Source: Lachnospiraceae bacterium (GTDB lineage: Bacteria; Bacillota; Clostridia; Lachnospirales; Lachnospiraceae). From it: a DNA stretch of 53,460 nucleotides. The position numbers and the translations under genes were made by a program. The notes under the pieces are model-generated. The model ran no database searches. It was given only the letters and a program-made list of their open reading frames with translations, and was not told where the DNA came from. Location of the stretch: the NCBI GenBank assembly GCA_910575565.1, contig CAJTFL010000026.1, forward strand, positions 1,088 to 54,547. Direction: 5' to 3'. Below are positions 1-7,595 of the stretch, piece after piece; the first letter of the stretch is position 1; each line of letters starts with the position of its first letter.

Positions 1-300
1 ACAGCACAGGCATATCTGGAGGATGGCCGCTGCAGCTTTACGAACAATCTCAGCGAGAACGCGATCCGTCCATTTGCAGTCGGCCGGAAGAACTGGCTGT
101 TCAGTGATTCTGTAGAAGGAGCCAATGCCAGTGCTGTAGTTTATACAATGGTTGAGATGGCAAAGGCGCATGACCTGAATGTTTACGGATATCTGAAATT
201 TCTGTTGGACCATCGGACAACGAAAGAGATGACCGATAATCAGCTCGCAGAGCTTGCACCCTGGAGTGAAAAACTCCAATCTATCAAAAATCGCATGTGA
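1..300 (+). CDS. IS66 family transposase, C-terminal fragment (starts outside window)
   Basis: The first 99 codons read in frame 1 to a TGA at 298-300. They match the C-terminus of IS66-type DDE transposases: an NNLSENAIRPF motif, which carries the last catalytic Glu, is followed by VGRKNWLF and a conserved helix of the AVVYTMVEMAKAHDLN type. This enzyme moves its own element by cut-and-paste or copy-out chemistry. The start and the first two catalytic Asp residues lie left of the window, so it cannot be judged intact. It reads toward, and is convergent with, the spoVA genes. Confidence 0.88.
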   Translation, partial: TAQAYLEDGRCSFTNNLSENAIRPFAVGRKNWLFSDSVEGANASAVVYTMVEMAKAHDLNVYGYLKFLLDHRTTKEMTDNQLAELAPWSEKLQSIKNRM

Positions 301-375
301 ATTATAGTGAATTACTCCAACTCGCAAAGGGCTGGGGTAATTTTTTATCTGACCGCATTATTATTTGGCGGTTAC
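1..375 (+). mobile_element. IS66-family insertion sequence, right end
   Basis: The IS66 transposase end is followed by about 75 noncoding bases. I place the element tip at about 375 because the strand ends ...GGCGGTTAC, whose complement begins GTAACCGCC; IS66 tips commonly begin GTAA. The left tip and the expected 8-bp target duplication are outside the window, so the exact boundary is an inference. The element lies 66 bp beyond the stop of spoVAC. Confidence 0.6.
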
Positions 376-441
376 TTTTTATCCACCATCCTGCTCATAA
401 AACTAATTAACAAATTAATTTTTTACTTCTCCATTCACTTC

Positions 442-897
442 TCAAAAAATCCCCATCACTCCCCCAATCCAATAAATCACTCCCAACACCCAGCTACTCA
501 ATATCCCATACAAGATTACCGGCCCAGCAATTGTGAATATTTTGCAGCCTATTCCAAAAATTTGTCCTTCCGCCTTATACTCAATCGCCGGCGCCACCAC
601 CGAATTGGCAAACCCGGTAATGGGAACTAACGCCCCGGCGCCGCCAAACTGCACTAATTTCGGATACCAGTTAAGCCCGGTGGCTAAAATGCTTGACCCA
701 ATCAGGATAATGGATGTCCAGGCTGCCGCCGCTTCTTTTTCCTTGCCCATCCCGTTCACCAGCCAATTCATCACCAGCTGCCCTGCCACGCAAATCAGTC
801 CGCCGATCAAAAAGGCTTTTGCCATATCCATCCATACATTGTTTAATGGCGTCACTTCCTTTACGTAATCTCCGTAAGCATCTTTATTAATTTCCAT
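442..897 (-). CDS. spoVAC: Stage V sporulation protein AC, DPA channel membrane subunit
   Basis: This 151-residue protein matches the usual SpoVAC length and has about four hydrophobic segments. It has the family traits of an N-terminal YVKEVTP stretch, a PITGFANSVVAPAIE motif in the middle and a glycine-rich C-terminus. SpoVAC is an inner spore membrane protein needed for dipicolinic acid uptake during sporulation and its release at germination. The ATG follows GGAGGG by 6 bases. It is the last spoVA gene visible; spoVAD, normally next, is replaced by the IS66 element, so it is displaced, lost or disrupted. Confidence 0.93.
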   Translation of the reverse strand: MEINKDAYGDYVKEVTPLNNVWMDMAKAFLIGGLICVAGQLVMNWLVNGMGKEKEAAAAWTSIILIGSSILATGLNWYPKLVQFGGAGALVPITGFANSVVAPAIEYKAEGQIFGIGCKIFTIAGPVILYGILSSWVLGVIYWIGGVMGIF

Positions 898-1001
898 TCA
901 TATCCCTCCAATATTTATCCCTCTCAGACGGAGAGCCAAATCCCCCTCTGCAAGCACGGCTCTTGGTTCACTGTCTGCAAAAGATTTTGCCTGTATAAGC
1001 C

Positions 1002-1445
1002 TCACTTACTGCCTATCCCATTCCAAAAGTAAATCATTGAACCTACAAATTTTCCTGCTGCCACCGCGAAAACAATATACTGCAAGCCCACCGCCAAATG
1101 GATCCTGCGGATAATTACCGGAAAGGCATTTAATGTCTCCGCCAGGGACATTACCAGGCATCCCACAAAGATTCCCACGGACACCCCAAATACGGCCATC
1201 AGCGCTTGTCCGAAGAACTGACCCGCAGGGATGGAAAATTCATACAGATCAAATACATTTCCAAAAGCCCCTCCAAGCACAATCAAAGTCTCGTAAAGCA
1301 GGATATGCTTCTTTGTCCTGGTCTTCCCCATCAGCCGTGGGAAGACACCGATCACCGCCAGGAACGCAAAGATTCCCGCAGCGATAATCCCGCCGGCAGC
1401 GAAGCCGAAAAGCCCTAAAAGCCAAAATTTCCAGCTAAGTAACAT
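1002..1445 (-). CDS. spoVAB: Stage V sporulation protein AB
   Basis: A 147-residue membrane protein with four to five hydrophobic segments. It carries the SpoVAB-typical PRLMGKT motif near residue 40 and a run around GGAFGNVFDL. I choose the ATG at 1445, 10 bases after AAGGAG, rather than an upstream start that would add eight basic residues. It overlaps the end of spoVAA by 11 bases, which implies translational coupling. In Bacillus the spoVA operon is transcribed in the forespore by SigG; no promoter could be assigned here. Confidence 0.9.
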   Translation of the reverse strand: MLLSWKFWLLGLFGFAAGGIIAAGIFAFLAVIGVFPRLMGKTRTKKHILLYETLIVLGGAFGNVFDLYEFSIPAGQFFGQALMAVFGVSVGIFVGCLVMSLAETLNAFPVIIRRIHLAVGLQYIVFAVAAGKFVGSMIYFWNGIGSK

Positions 1446-2091
1446 CCACCTCTTTCTCCTTCCTGCCACTGTTTTGAATCACGGTTTTGCAGATATCCTC
1501 CTCATAAGTGCGCATCTCCGCTTCCAGAGGGGTGGGATCTATACTTAGCTTCCATTTCAGGAAATGGTTAAAAAATGTCAGGATCCCGATTGCAAGGCCT
1601 GCCGAATAAGTGGCTTCCAGCACGGTAAAGCCGTCCGCCTCCCGCCCCATAACCAGGCGGTAAATTTCCTGGAACAGGGATGGAATATCCGCGTCATTGT
1701 TAAACGTCATAATGGCGAAAGCCGCCCCGCAAAAGCTGATCGCGCAGACAAATCCGGTCTTTATCCACTGCCACCACAGCTTAGGCGATTTAGGCGGATG
1801 GTAATCGATAATATAATCCGTCTCCCCCAAATTAGCCACCTGAATATCAGAATCCAGCTGGCTAATTTGGTCAATCAAATCCAGCACATCCTCCACATAC
1901 CGCTTCTGCCGGTTTTCCCGGATTTTTTTAATCTTTAAGCTGTTGCACTTACTAAGAAGAACCGGATCCTGGCAGAATACTTTCGCCACATCCTTTAAAA
2001 ACACATCTTTTTCCTGGACTTCCGTAAGCTGGCTGACTTTCAAATATACTTGTTTCCCGGTTTTCGATTTTTCCGGCTGTTTGTTTCCCAT
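1435..2091 (-). CDS. spoVAA: Stage V sporulation protein AA
   Basis: SpoVAA is recognised from its layout: a soluble N-terminal half beginning VYLKVSQLTEV (a domain that interacts with germination partners in the family), a DYHPPKSP linker, then two hydrophobic segments, WWQWIKTGFVCAIS and a second near residue 180. From the ATG at 2091 it is 218 residues, near the ~206 of the Bacillus protein, with AGAGGA four bases upstream. A TTG at 2160 would add 23 charged residues but has a poor ribosome site. Upstream lies a three-unit tandem repeat. Confidence 0.85.
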   Translation of the reverse strand: MGNKQPEKSKTGKQVYLKVSQLTEVQEKDVFLKDVAKVFCQDPVLLSKCNSLKIKKIRENRQKRYVEDVLDLIDQISQLDSDIQVANLGETDYIIDYHPPKSPKLWWQWIKTGFVCAISFCGAAFAIMTFNNDADIPSLFQEIYRLVMGREADGFTVLEATYSAGLAIGILTFFNHFLKWKLSIDPTPLEAEMRTYEEDICKTVIQNSGRKEKEVDVT

Positions 2092-2180
2092 TTTTTCCTC
2101 TTCTCTCTGCCAGGCATCCGGGGAAACTTCGGGCTTCGACTTTAGCTTTCTCTTCGCCAAATACCTAAACTGCTCGGATT

Positions 2181-2288
2181 GCCTTAACTGCCCAGACCGC
2201 TTAAATCGCCAGATTGCCTTAACTGCCCAGACCGCTTAAATCGCCCAGATCGCCTTAACTGCCCAGACTGCCCTAACTTACTTAGATC
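2181..2288. repeat. Tandem repeat, three units of 35-37 bp, upstream of spoVAA
   Basis: Units start at about 2181, 2216 and 2252, each beginning GCCTTAACTGCCCAGA. The first two are almost identical; the third drifts after 17 bases. The array fills most of the gap between the small membrane protein gene and spoVAA. Its unit length is not a multiple of three and no open frame crosses it cleanly, so it looks like noncoding minisatellite DNA in the operon's internal leader. Confidence 0.85.
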
Positions 2289-2332
2289 GCTCAATTTGCT
2301 TAAATTGTTTCAATCACTCAAATTAACCCGGT

Positions 2333-2497
2333 TCAGCCAAAAACACTCCCCGCAATCCAGGGACAGGCCTGCACCAGTGTCCCTCCGTCCATGGCCGCTT
2401 TCGGGAAGCCGAATAAAATCACCCATATGGCAAGTCCAATTAGCCCTATGGAGAGCATCATAATTGCTATGCTTAAAATTAATTTCAGGGAATCCAT
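2333..2497 (-). CDS. Small single-span membrane protein between sigF and spoVAA
   Basis: A 54-codon frame with an AAGGTG ribosome site 6-7 bases before its ATG. Residues 4-32 form one hydrophobic helix (LKLILSIAIMMLS through WVILFGF), followed by a short polar tail ending in GSVFG. It lies inside the spoIIA-spoVA gene run on the same strand and begins 66 bases after the sigF stop. I do not recognise the family. Its position suggests forespore expression and a sporulation role, which is inference only. It is too short for most ORF cut-offs. Confidence 0.65.
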   Translation of the reverse strand: MDSLKLILSIAIMMLSIGLIGLAIWVILFGFPKAAMDGGTLVQACPWIAGSVFG

Positions 2498-2563
2498 TTT
2501 ACACACCTTCTTAAACGATTTTTCTTTCTGAATCTTTTTCCAGTATGTCCGATTCCCTGATTT

Positions 2564-3280
2564 TTATACGATTTTTTCCCTCATGGATTTTAAAATTTTC
2601 TTTTCCAGGCGCGACACCTGAACCTGGGAAATGTTTAGGTCTTTGGCTACCTGGCTTTGGGTCTGGTTATAATAGTATCTGCGCAGGATAATGTCTTTAT
2701 CTCTGCTCTCCAGCTCAGATACCAGCTTTTTTAACGTCATTTTGTTTAACAGCTTTTCCTGGGTTTCGCTTTCCTCCGGGATCCGATCCATCAGGCACAT
2801 CCCCGGTTCATCATTATAATTAATAGGGCGGTACAGGGATTCCACCTCTGCCGCCGATTCAATGGACGCGGCTATCTGCTCACGGCTTTCCCCTAAACGC
2901 TGGGCGATCTCGTCGATGGTGGGATCCCTTCCCAGCTTTCCGTTTAGCTCCTGCCTTACCCCATTTACCCGGATCCCCAGCTCCTTTAAGGAGCGGCTTA
3001 CCTTAATCATGCCGTCATCCCGGAGGAAACGCTTGATTTCCCCCTGGATCATGGGCACGGCATAGGTGGAAAACTTAAGGCCCAAGCTCAAGTCAAAATG
3101 ATCCACCGCCTTCATCAGCCCAATGGAGCCAATTTGGAACAAATCTTCCATCTCATACCCCCTCCGGTCAAACCGGCGGACAATGCTCCAAATCAGCCCC
3201 ATATTTTCCACAACCAGCTTATCCCTGGCTGCCTTATCCCCTTCGTGAGCCCTTTGAATCAGATTCATGGTCTCATCCAT
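2564..3280 (-). CDS. sigF: RNA polymerase sporulation sigma factor SigF
   Basis: A 238-residue sigma-70 family protein of SigF length. Region 2 carries DLFQIGSIGLMKAVDHFD and FSTYAVPMIQGEIKRFLRDD; region 3 follows, and region 4.2 contains the QSQVAKDLNISQVQVSRLEKK helix-turn-helix. SigF is the first forespore-specific sigma factor and is held inactive by SpoIIAB. The gene starts 4 bases after the spoIIAB stop in the standard spoIIAA-spoIIAB-sigF order. The ILRRYY motif and the final MREKI are also typical. Confidence 0.96.
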   Translation of the reverse strand: MDETMNLIQRAHEGDKAARDKLVVENMGLIWSIVRRFDRRGYEMEDLFQIGSIGLMKAVDHFDLSLGLKFSTYAVPMIQGEIKRFLRDDGMIKVSRSLKELGIRVNGVRQELNGKLGRDPTIDEIAQRLGESREQIAASIESAAEVESLYRPINYNDEPGMCLMDRIPEESETQEKLLNKMTLKKLVSELESRDKDIILRRYYYNQTQSQVAKDLNISQVQVSRLEKKILKSMREKIV

Positions 3281-3284
3281 GGGA

Positions 3285-3989
3285 TCATCCTCCTATCTTC
3301 TTTTTCATTCGGACGGTGGTTCCCTTCCCTAGCTGGGATTCTACCTCCAAATGATCCATAAAAGCCTCCATAAAGGAAAATCCCATGCCTGAGCGCTCGC
3401 CGGTTTCGTCGGAAGTGTACATCGGCTCCATCGCCTTTTTCAGGTTTCCTATCCCCACCCCCTTATCTTTTACCGTAAGGGTAAACATCTGCCCATGGAT
3501 TTCCGCTTCTATGTAGATAATGCCAGGCTTTTGCCTGTAGCCGTGGATCACCGCATTCGTTACCGCCTCCGAAGCCGCCGTTTTTACATCGTCTATTTCC
3601 TCCAGGGTGGGATTCATCCGGCTCATAAATACAGCCACTACCACCCGGGCAAACTCTTCATTCCTGGACAAGCTGTCTATTTCCAGCCGCATCCTGTCGT
3701 AAGCCTGCCCGTCCATCTCCTGCCCGCCTGCCATTTCTGCACTCTCCGGCTCCTGCCCGCCTGCCATCTCTGCCATCTCCGGCTCCTGCCCGCCTGCCAT
3801 CTCTGCACTCTCCGGCTCCTGCCCGCCTGCCATCTCTGTCTTCTCCGGCTCCTGCCCATCTGCCATCCCGGCTTCCACCGGCTCCTGCCCGCTTATCCTT
3901 TCCCTTTCTATCCTTTCCATCTTTTCTCCCTTCCGTGCACATTCCGCCATAATGCCCCTGGCCAAAAAATAAACAAAATTTCCAATCAT
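3285..3989 (-). CDS. spoIIAB: Anti-sigma F factor SpoIIAB with repetitive N-terminal extension
   Basis: The last ~140 residues are a normal SpoIIAB, a GHKL-type kinase that binds SigF and phosphorylates SpoIIAA. The core begins MRLEIDSLSRNEEFARVVVAVF and has the N-box EAVTNAVIHGY, the DKGVGIGN box and a GMGFSFME glycine box. Ahead of it are ~95 extra residues, including five 11-residue repeats of the form MAGGQEPESAE. The usual length is ~145 residues; here it is 234. The frame is open throughout, and its ATG overlaps the spoIIAA stop as ATGA, so the extension is probably translated. Internal ATG codons just before the core are an alternative start. Confidence 0.93.
   Translation of the reverse strand: MIGNFVYFLARGIMAECARKGEKMERIERERISGQEPVEAGMADGQEPEKTEMAGGQEPESAEMAGGQEPEMAEMAGGQEPESAEMAGGQEMDGQAYDRMRLEIDSLSRNEEFARVVVAVFMSRMNPTLEEIDDVKTAASEAVTNAVIHGYRQKPGIIYIEAEIHGQMFTLTVKDKGVGIGNLKKAMEPMYTSDETGERSGMGFSFMEAFMDHLEVESQLGKGTTVRMKKKIGG
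3721..3885. repeat. 33-bp minisatellite inside spoIIAB, five units
   Basis: Five direct repeats of exactly 33 bp start at 3721, 3754, 3787, 3820 and 3853. Each begins TGCCCGCCTGCCAT (or a near variant) and ends CCGGCTCC on the plus strand. The unit is 11 codons, so copy-number change keeps the spoIIAB frame. Units 1-4 differ at only a few bases; unit 5 is most diverged, and a partial sixth follows. Confidence 0.95.
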
Positions 3990-4330
3990 CCTGCCGCAAT
4001 AGCAGACTCCTTTGTCTCAAAGCAGGGCATCAGCCGCGCCAGACCGCCCACATTCAAGATCCGGTGCACCTGTGCGCCCGCCCCGCAGATCGCCACGCTG
4101 CCGCCGCTCCCTGCCATTTGCTTATACCGGTTCAGCAAAATCCCAATACCTGAGGAATCCATAAATTCCGTTTTGCTGAAATCAAAAACAATTCGGCTTA
4201 CATAATTTTCCGACAGCAGCAAATCTGTTTCATACTTTAAGTCGCGGCAGTTATGATGATCCAGCTCCCTTGGAAGATGGATGATTAACACTGCCCCTCT
4301 CGCCTCATAAGAAAAGGTATCCTGATTCAT
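3986..4330 (-). CDS. spoIIAA: Anti-anti-sigma factor SpoIIAA
   Basis: A 114-residue STAS-domain protein. The phosphorylatable serine sits in the FMDSSGIGILLNRYK motif, typical of SpoIIAA. Dephosphorylated SpoIIAA captures SpoIIAB and so frees SigF in the forespore. I choose the ATG at 4330, which has AAGGAGA 8 bases upstream, over one six codons earlier. The stop overlaps the spoIIAB start (ATGA). It is the first gene of the operon. A SigH/Spo0A promoter is expected upstream but none could be identified confidently. Confidence 0.95.
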   Translation of the reverse strand: MNQDTFSYEARGAVLIIHLPRELDHHNCRDLKYETDLLLSENYVSRIVFDFSKTEFMDSSGIGILLNRYKQMAGSGGSVAICGAGAQVHRILNVGGLARLMPCFETKESAIAAG

Positions 4331-4346
4331 TCCCTGATCTCCTTCC

Positions 4347-4478
4347 ATAAAACTTAACTATGCAAAACCCGCCTGCAAGCAAGACGCTTTTATAAAACTT
4401 ACCCTCGCAAAACCTATCTGCAAGCAGGCCTTTTATAAAACTTACCCTCGCAACGCTTATCTGCAGCAGGATGCTTTT
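4347..4478. repeat. Three direct repeats of 43-45 bp in the spoIIA upstream region
   Basis: Copies begin at 4347, 4392 and 4435 with ATAAAACTTA, continue through a CGCAAAACC-like stretch and CTGCAAGCA, and end in CTTTT. The first copy runs up to the spoIIAA ribosome-binding region. On the transcribed strand the array would lie in the 5' leader or promoter zone of the spoIIA operon. The region 4479-4537 shows no further feature I can name. Confidence 0.85.
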
Positions 4479-4537
4479 CTGTGAAATTTGAATGCTTTTT
4501 CATAAGATTCAAGCATCCGTTTCCGCCCTTTACGTCA

Positions 4538-4579
4538 CAAAAAGAAAGGACAGGCAAAATCCGCTTTCTTGCCTTGTCC
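4538..4579 (-). terminator. Rho-independent terminator downstream of the TPR gene
   Basis: GGACAGGCAA at 4548-4557 pairs with TTGCCTTGTCC at 4569-4579 with one bulge. On the minus strand the stem is followed by TTTCTTTTTG. It ends the folC-small-TPR transcript before the spoIIA upstream region; the plus side also has a T run, so it may work both ways. Confidence 0.75.
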
Positions 4580-4685
4580 TTTTTCTCTCTTGTCTCCTGC
4601 CTAAATCTTTCCTCTGAATAGCTTTCCGGTTCCAATGCCGTGACCGTGCCAAGCTGCCAAGTTTCCAAACTCCCCCAGCGCGGCC

Positions 4686-5990
4686 CTAATACCCCCTGGC
4701 CGCTTTGGCCTGCTCTACCTGCTCGGAATCGGGAAATTCGTCGATAATCTTCCCAAACCAAAGGTTTGCATTATCGGTATCGCCGGTCTGCTGATATGCC
4801 CGTCCTAAAAGGTACATGGCTCCTGTATTATCCGGTTTAACCTCCAGGCTTTTTTCATAGTAAGCGATGGCCTGCCGGACATTCCCCCCATTCCATGAGG
4901 CGGTTCCCAGTTCCTCCAGTACCTGAAACCCGTTTGTGGTCATATCCTGGGTAACTTCGTCAATGATATCCAGGACGCTCCTTTCTGAAATCAACGTAGG
5001 ATCTAAGGCGGTATAAAGCTGGGCTACCGTCATTAAATCCTCACTCCGGTACGCCTGCAAAATCCCGATAACCGCCTGGTACTGCGCTAACACCGCCTGA
5101 TTGTCGCTGTCAATGGAGGAAAGCTGGGATTCCATCCCCTCGGCCGATGCCTTCGCCTCCTCATATTCCTCCGTCTTTGCCGCCAGCTGCTGGTTTAAGT
5201 CGCTGATCTGCTGGCTGTAGCGGGTTAATTCCTGGTTGTGAGCCGTATTCAGCGATTTCGTCTTCGCCGGCATGACCAGGTAAAAGATCACCAGCATCCC
5301 GATTACCAACCCGGCAATAATGTTTAAGATGCTTCCCCAGCCGGTATTTTCCTTGTATTCCGGCGGGATAATGGTATCGTCATCTTCCATCTGGCGGTGG
5401 GAAAAGGCGTTTTTCAGCTTCTTTTTCTCCACATCTTCTCGCCGGGTATTCTGCTTGACGATGGACATATACCACTGAGCCTTGGGATTGTTTTTATCAA
5501 TCTGCAGAACCCGGTACAGGGATTTCCCCGCCTTCACATAATCCCCGTTGGACATATCCACCAGGGCTAAAAGCATCTGGGCTTTCACAAAACGCGGATT
5601 AGCTTCCGCCACTTTTGCCAGCTGCATAACCGCCAGATCCGCACTGTCTGTACGGATCTGCAAGAGTGCCTGGTTATAGGTTTTAATCATCAGGCTTTCC
5701 CGCTCCAGCTGCCCGGGCTTTCGCTGGATTTCCTCCAAGTAGCGGTCAGCCCGGTTGCCCTCCGGCTTTAAATTCATGCTGATTACCCACTGGGTCAGGG
5801 CATCGGCAGTCTCCCCCATCTCATAAAATACCAGCCCTAAAAGGTTCCTGGCATCCATCTGGTATTTGTCGAAGCGCAAGCTTTTCTTCAGGCACTCAAC
5901 CGCCCCGGTCAAATCCCGGAGCCTTGCTTTTTCCAATCCCAGATTGTAAAAGCTGTTTGCAATCTGGCGGTTCCTTTTGATATAATCCAT
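4686..5990 (-). CDS. TPR-repeat protein with one membrane span and a coiled coil
   Basis: A 434-residue protein. Residues 1-170 are TPR-like helices (for example NSFYNLGLEKARL and ARNLLGLVFYEMG). Residues ~219-245 form one membrane helix (SILNIIAGLVIGMLVIFYLV), then comes a polar coiled coil with repeated Q and E, and finally TPR units near residues 365-425 with the TGAMYLLGRAYQQTGDTDNA pattern. The N-terminal TPR half is probably cytoplasmic and the C-terminal half outside, a layout that suits a scaffold. It lies 6 bases after a 46-residue gene in the folC operon. Its function is not recognised. Confidence 0.8.
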   Translation of the reverse strand: MDYIKRNRQIANSFYNLGLEKARLRDLTGAVECLKKSLRFDKYQMDARNLLGLVFYEMGETADALTQWVISMNLKPEGNRADRYLEEIQRKPGQLERESLMIKTYNQALLQIRTDSADLAVMQLAKVAEANPRFVKAQMLLALVDMSNGDYVKAGKSLYRVLQIDKNNPKAQWYMSIVKQNTRREDVEKKKLKNAFSHRQMEDDDTIIPPEYKENTGWGSILNIIAGLVIGMLVIFYLVMPAKTKSLNTAHNQELTRYSQQISDLNQQLAAKTEEYEEAKASAEGMESQLSSIDSDNQAVLAQYQAVIGILQAYRSEDLMTVAQLYTALDPTLISERSVLDIIDEVTQDMTTNGFQVLEELGTASWNGGNVRQAIAYYEKSLEVKPDNTGAMYLLGRAYQQTGDTDNANLWFGKIIDEFPDSEQVEQAKAARGY

Positions 5991-5996
5991 TGATCC

Positions 5997-6137
5997 TTAT
6001 TCTTCCTTTATTCCCTTAAGCAGCTCCATCATAATATCCGTCATATCCGTTAAGTCTGCCTTTACGATGGCATCCTCTATGCTCTCCACTTCCAGGCTGG
6101 GCTTAAACCGCGCAATCTCTTCGTCAAAATCAATCAT
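5997..6137 (-). CDS. 46-residue acidic protein between folC and the TPR gene
   Basis: A short frame beginning MIDFDEEIARFKPSLEVE and ending LLKGIKEE, strongly acidic with amphipathic helical character. It starts inside the last codons of folC (8-base overlap) and its stop is 6 bases before the TPR gene start, so all three are probably translated from one mRNA. I recognise no domain. Tight coupling on both sides is the main evidence that it is real. Confidence 0.6.
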   Translation of the reverse strand: MIDFDEEIARFKPSLEVESIEDAIVKADLTDMTDIMMELLKGIKEE

Positions 6138-7440
6138 GGCCTCTCCTTCCAAGCAGTTCCTGCTTAATTTCTCCGATTAAGTACAGGGAACCGGCACAAA
6201 ATATATAATCTCCGCTTCCCTGTTTTCGGAGCAGATACTCCAGGGCGGGGCCTGTTTTCTCAAAGCATTCCGCCGAACATCCCAATCCCATCTCCTGCCG
6301 CAAAAGCCTTTTTAATTCCGGAATCTTTAATCCCCGCTCACTTTGCAGCTGGACGGCCACGGCCAAATCCGGCTTCAGACCCCTCCACAGGTATTGTACC
6401 ATATTTCGGTAATCTTTGTCAGCAGCTGCCGCAAATAAAACGAAAATCTTTCCTTCTTTGCCCTTTATCTCCTCCTTGGCTGCCCTTACGAAGGCTTCCA
6501 TTCCTCCTGGATTATGGGCTCCGTCCACAAACACCCGGGGAAGCACCTCCTCCATCCGGCCAGGCCAGCAGGTCTCTGCCATGCCTTCCAGCAGGCATCC
6601 CTCCCGCTCCCCTTCAATCCTTCCCTCTTCCATCAGCACCTGAAGCGTCCGCCAGGCTAAGGCTCCATTATCCGCCTGATAAGAAGCTTTAAAGGGCAGG
6701 AAAACCTTAGGCGTCCCTCCCTTAAATTCCAAAGCTATCCGGCCTTTTCCGTAATGCCTTTCCTGAAAGTCCTGGCGGCAAAGGGGGACTGCCTTGGCTT
6801 TAAGCCTTTTGGCCTGGGCACTGATTACCTGGGCGGCCTCCCGGTTATTTGCATCGTAAATGACCGTAACCCCTTCCTTAATGATCCCCGCCTTTTCCCC
6901 GGCAATCTCCCTGATGGTACTCCCTAAATACTGGGTATGATCCAGGCTGATGGAGGTAATCACAGAAATCAGGGGATGTTCCACCGCGTTAGTGGCATCC
7001 AGCCTTCCACCCAGCCCCGTCTCCATAATCCAAAAATCCACTTCCGCCTTGGCAAACAACACTGCTGCCATATAAAACAGGAATTCAAAAAACGTGGGAT
7101 GGCGCAGCCCTCTGTCCGCCAGCACATCCGCCGCTTCCTTCACCTGGCAGAAGCATTCTTCAAAAAGCCCTTCCTCCGCCATCTTTCCATCCAAAAGGAA
7201 CCTCTCCCGAAGCTCCACCAGATGGGGGGAAACAAATGTGCCTACCCGGTATCCCGCCCGGCCTAGGGCATACGTTAAACAGGCGCAAACCGAGCCTTTT
7301 CCGTTGGTTCCCGCCACATGGATTACCGGGATTTTCCTGTCCGGATTCCCAAGGTACTCCAAAAAACGCCGGATATCTTCCAGGCTGTTTTTCTCTTTTG
7401 CCCACATGGGAACCTGGTTTAAGTATTCTTCTGCTTTCAT
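6130..7440 (-). CDS. folC: Folylpolyglutamate synthase / dihydrofolate synthase
   Basis: A Mur-ligase-family enzyme of 436 residues that adds glutamate to (dihydro)folate using ATP. The P-loop HVAGTNGKGSVCACL lies near residue 45, followed by SPHLVELRERF, an ETGLGGRLDATN motif and ITSISLDHTQYLG. The C-terminal ligase domain has FVDGAHNPGGMEAF. I choose the ATG at 7440, preceded by GGAAGGTG, over a start 20 codons upstream that adds an unrelated N-terminus. A sigma-A promoter at 7537-7564 precedes it. It heads the folC-small-TPR operon. Confidence 0.93.
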   Translation of the reverse strand: MKAEEYLNQVPMWAKEKNSLEDIRRFLEYLGNPDRKIPVIHVAGTNGKGSVCACLTYALGRAGYRVGTFVSPHLVELRERFLLDGKMAEEGLFEECFCQVKEAADVLADRGLRHPTFFEFLFYMAAVLFAKAEVDFWIMETGLGGRLDATNAVEHPLISVITSISLDHTQYLGSTIREIAGEKAGIIKEGVTVIYDANNREAAQVISAQAKRLKAKAVPLCRQDFQERHYGKGRIALEFKGGTPKVFLPFKASYQADNGALAWRTLQVLMEEGRIEGEREGCLLEGMAETCWPGRMEEVLPRVFVDGAHNPGGMEAFVRAAKEEIKGKEGKIFVLFAAAADKDYRNMVQYLWRGLKPDLAVAVQLQSERGLKIPELKRLLRQEMGLGCSAECFEKTGPALEYLLRKQGSGDYIFCAGSLYLIGEIKQELLGRRGHD

Positions 7441-7536
7441 CGCCGCACCTTCCCATATGCAGATGCCAGGGTCAAAAATTTTTTGCGCGCAAGCTTGCAT
7501 CGGATTTTCGACCTTTTGATAGTATCATATACATTG

Positions 7537-7564
7537 ATTATAAAGGTTCCTGCCGGATTTTCAA
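7537..7564 (-). promoter_or_regulatory. Sigma-A-type promoter for the folC operon
   Basis: On the minus strand TTGAAA (7559-7564) is separated by 16 bases from TATAAT (7537-7542). Transcription would start about 90 bases before the folC ATG. Confidence 0.65.
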
Positions 7565-7595
7565 CCGGATTCTTTCGCAAAAAACGACGGAAAAT

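Noticed and set aside
307..630. A 107-codon plus-strand frame
   Set aside because: It runs antisense across the spoVAC end and IS66 tip, has no family features, and spoVAC is clearly real.
2181..2288. A CRISPR array
   Set aside because: The units are contiguous tandem copies with no unique spacers; no cas genes are present anywhere in the window.
3658..4020. Repetitive minus-strand frames rich in Arg/Gly opposite or beside spoIIAB
   Set aside because: They are out-of-frame readings of the 33-bp repeat; only the SpoIIAB frame continues into a known domain.
4478..4560. A SigH promoter upstream of spoIIAA
   Set aside because: A GAAT and an AGGG-like stretch are present on the minus strand but the spacing does not fit SigH boxes, so no call is made.
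4414..4761. A 115-codon minus frame ahead of spoIIAA
   Set aside because: It begins inside the TPR gene, runs through its terminator and the triple repeat, and has no ribosome site.
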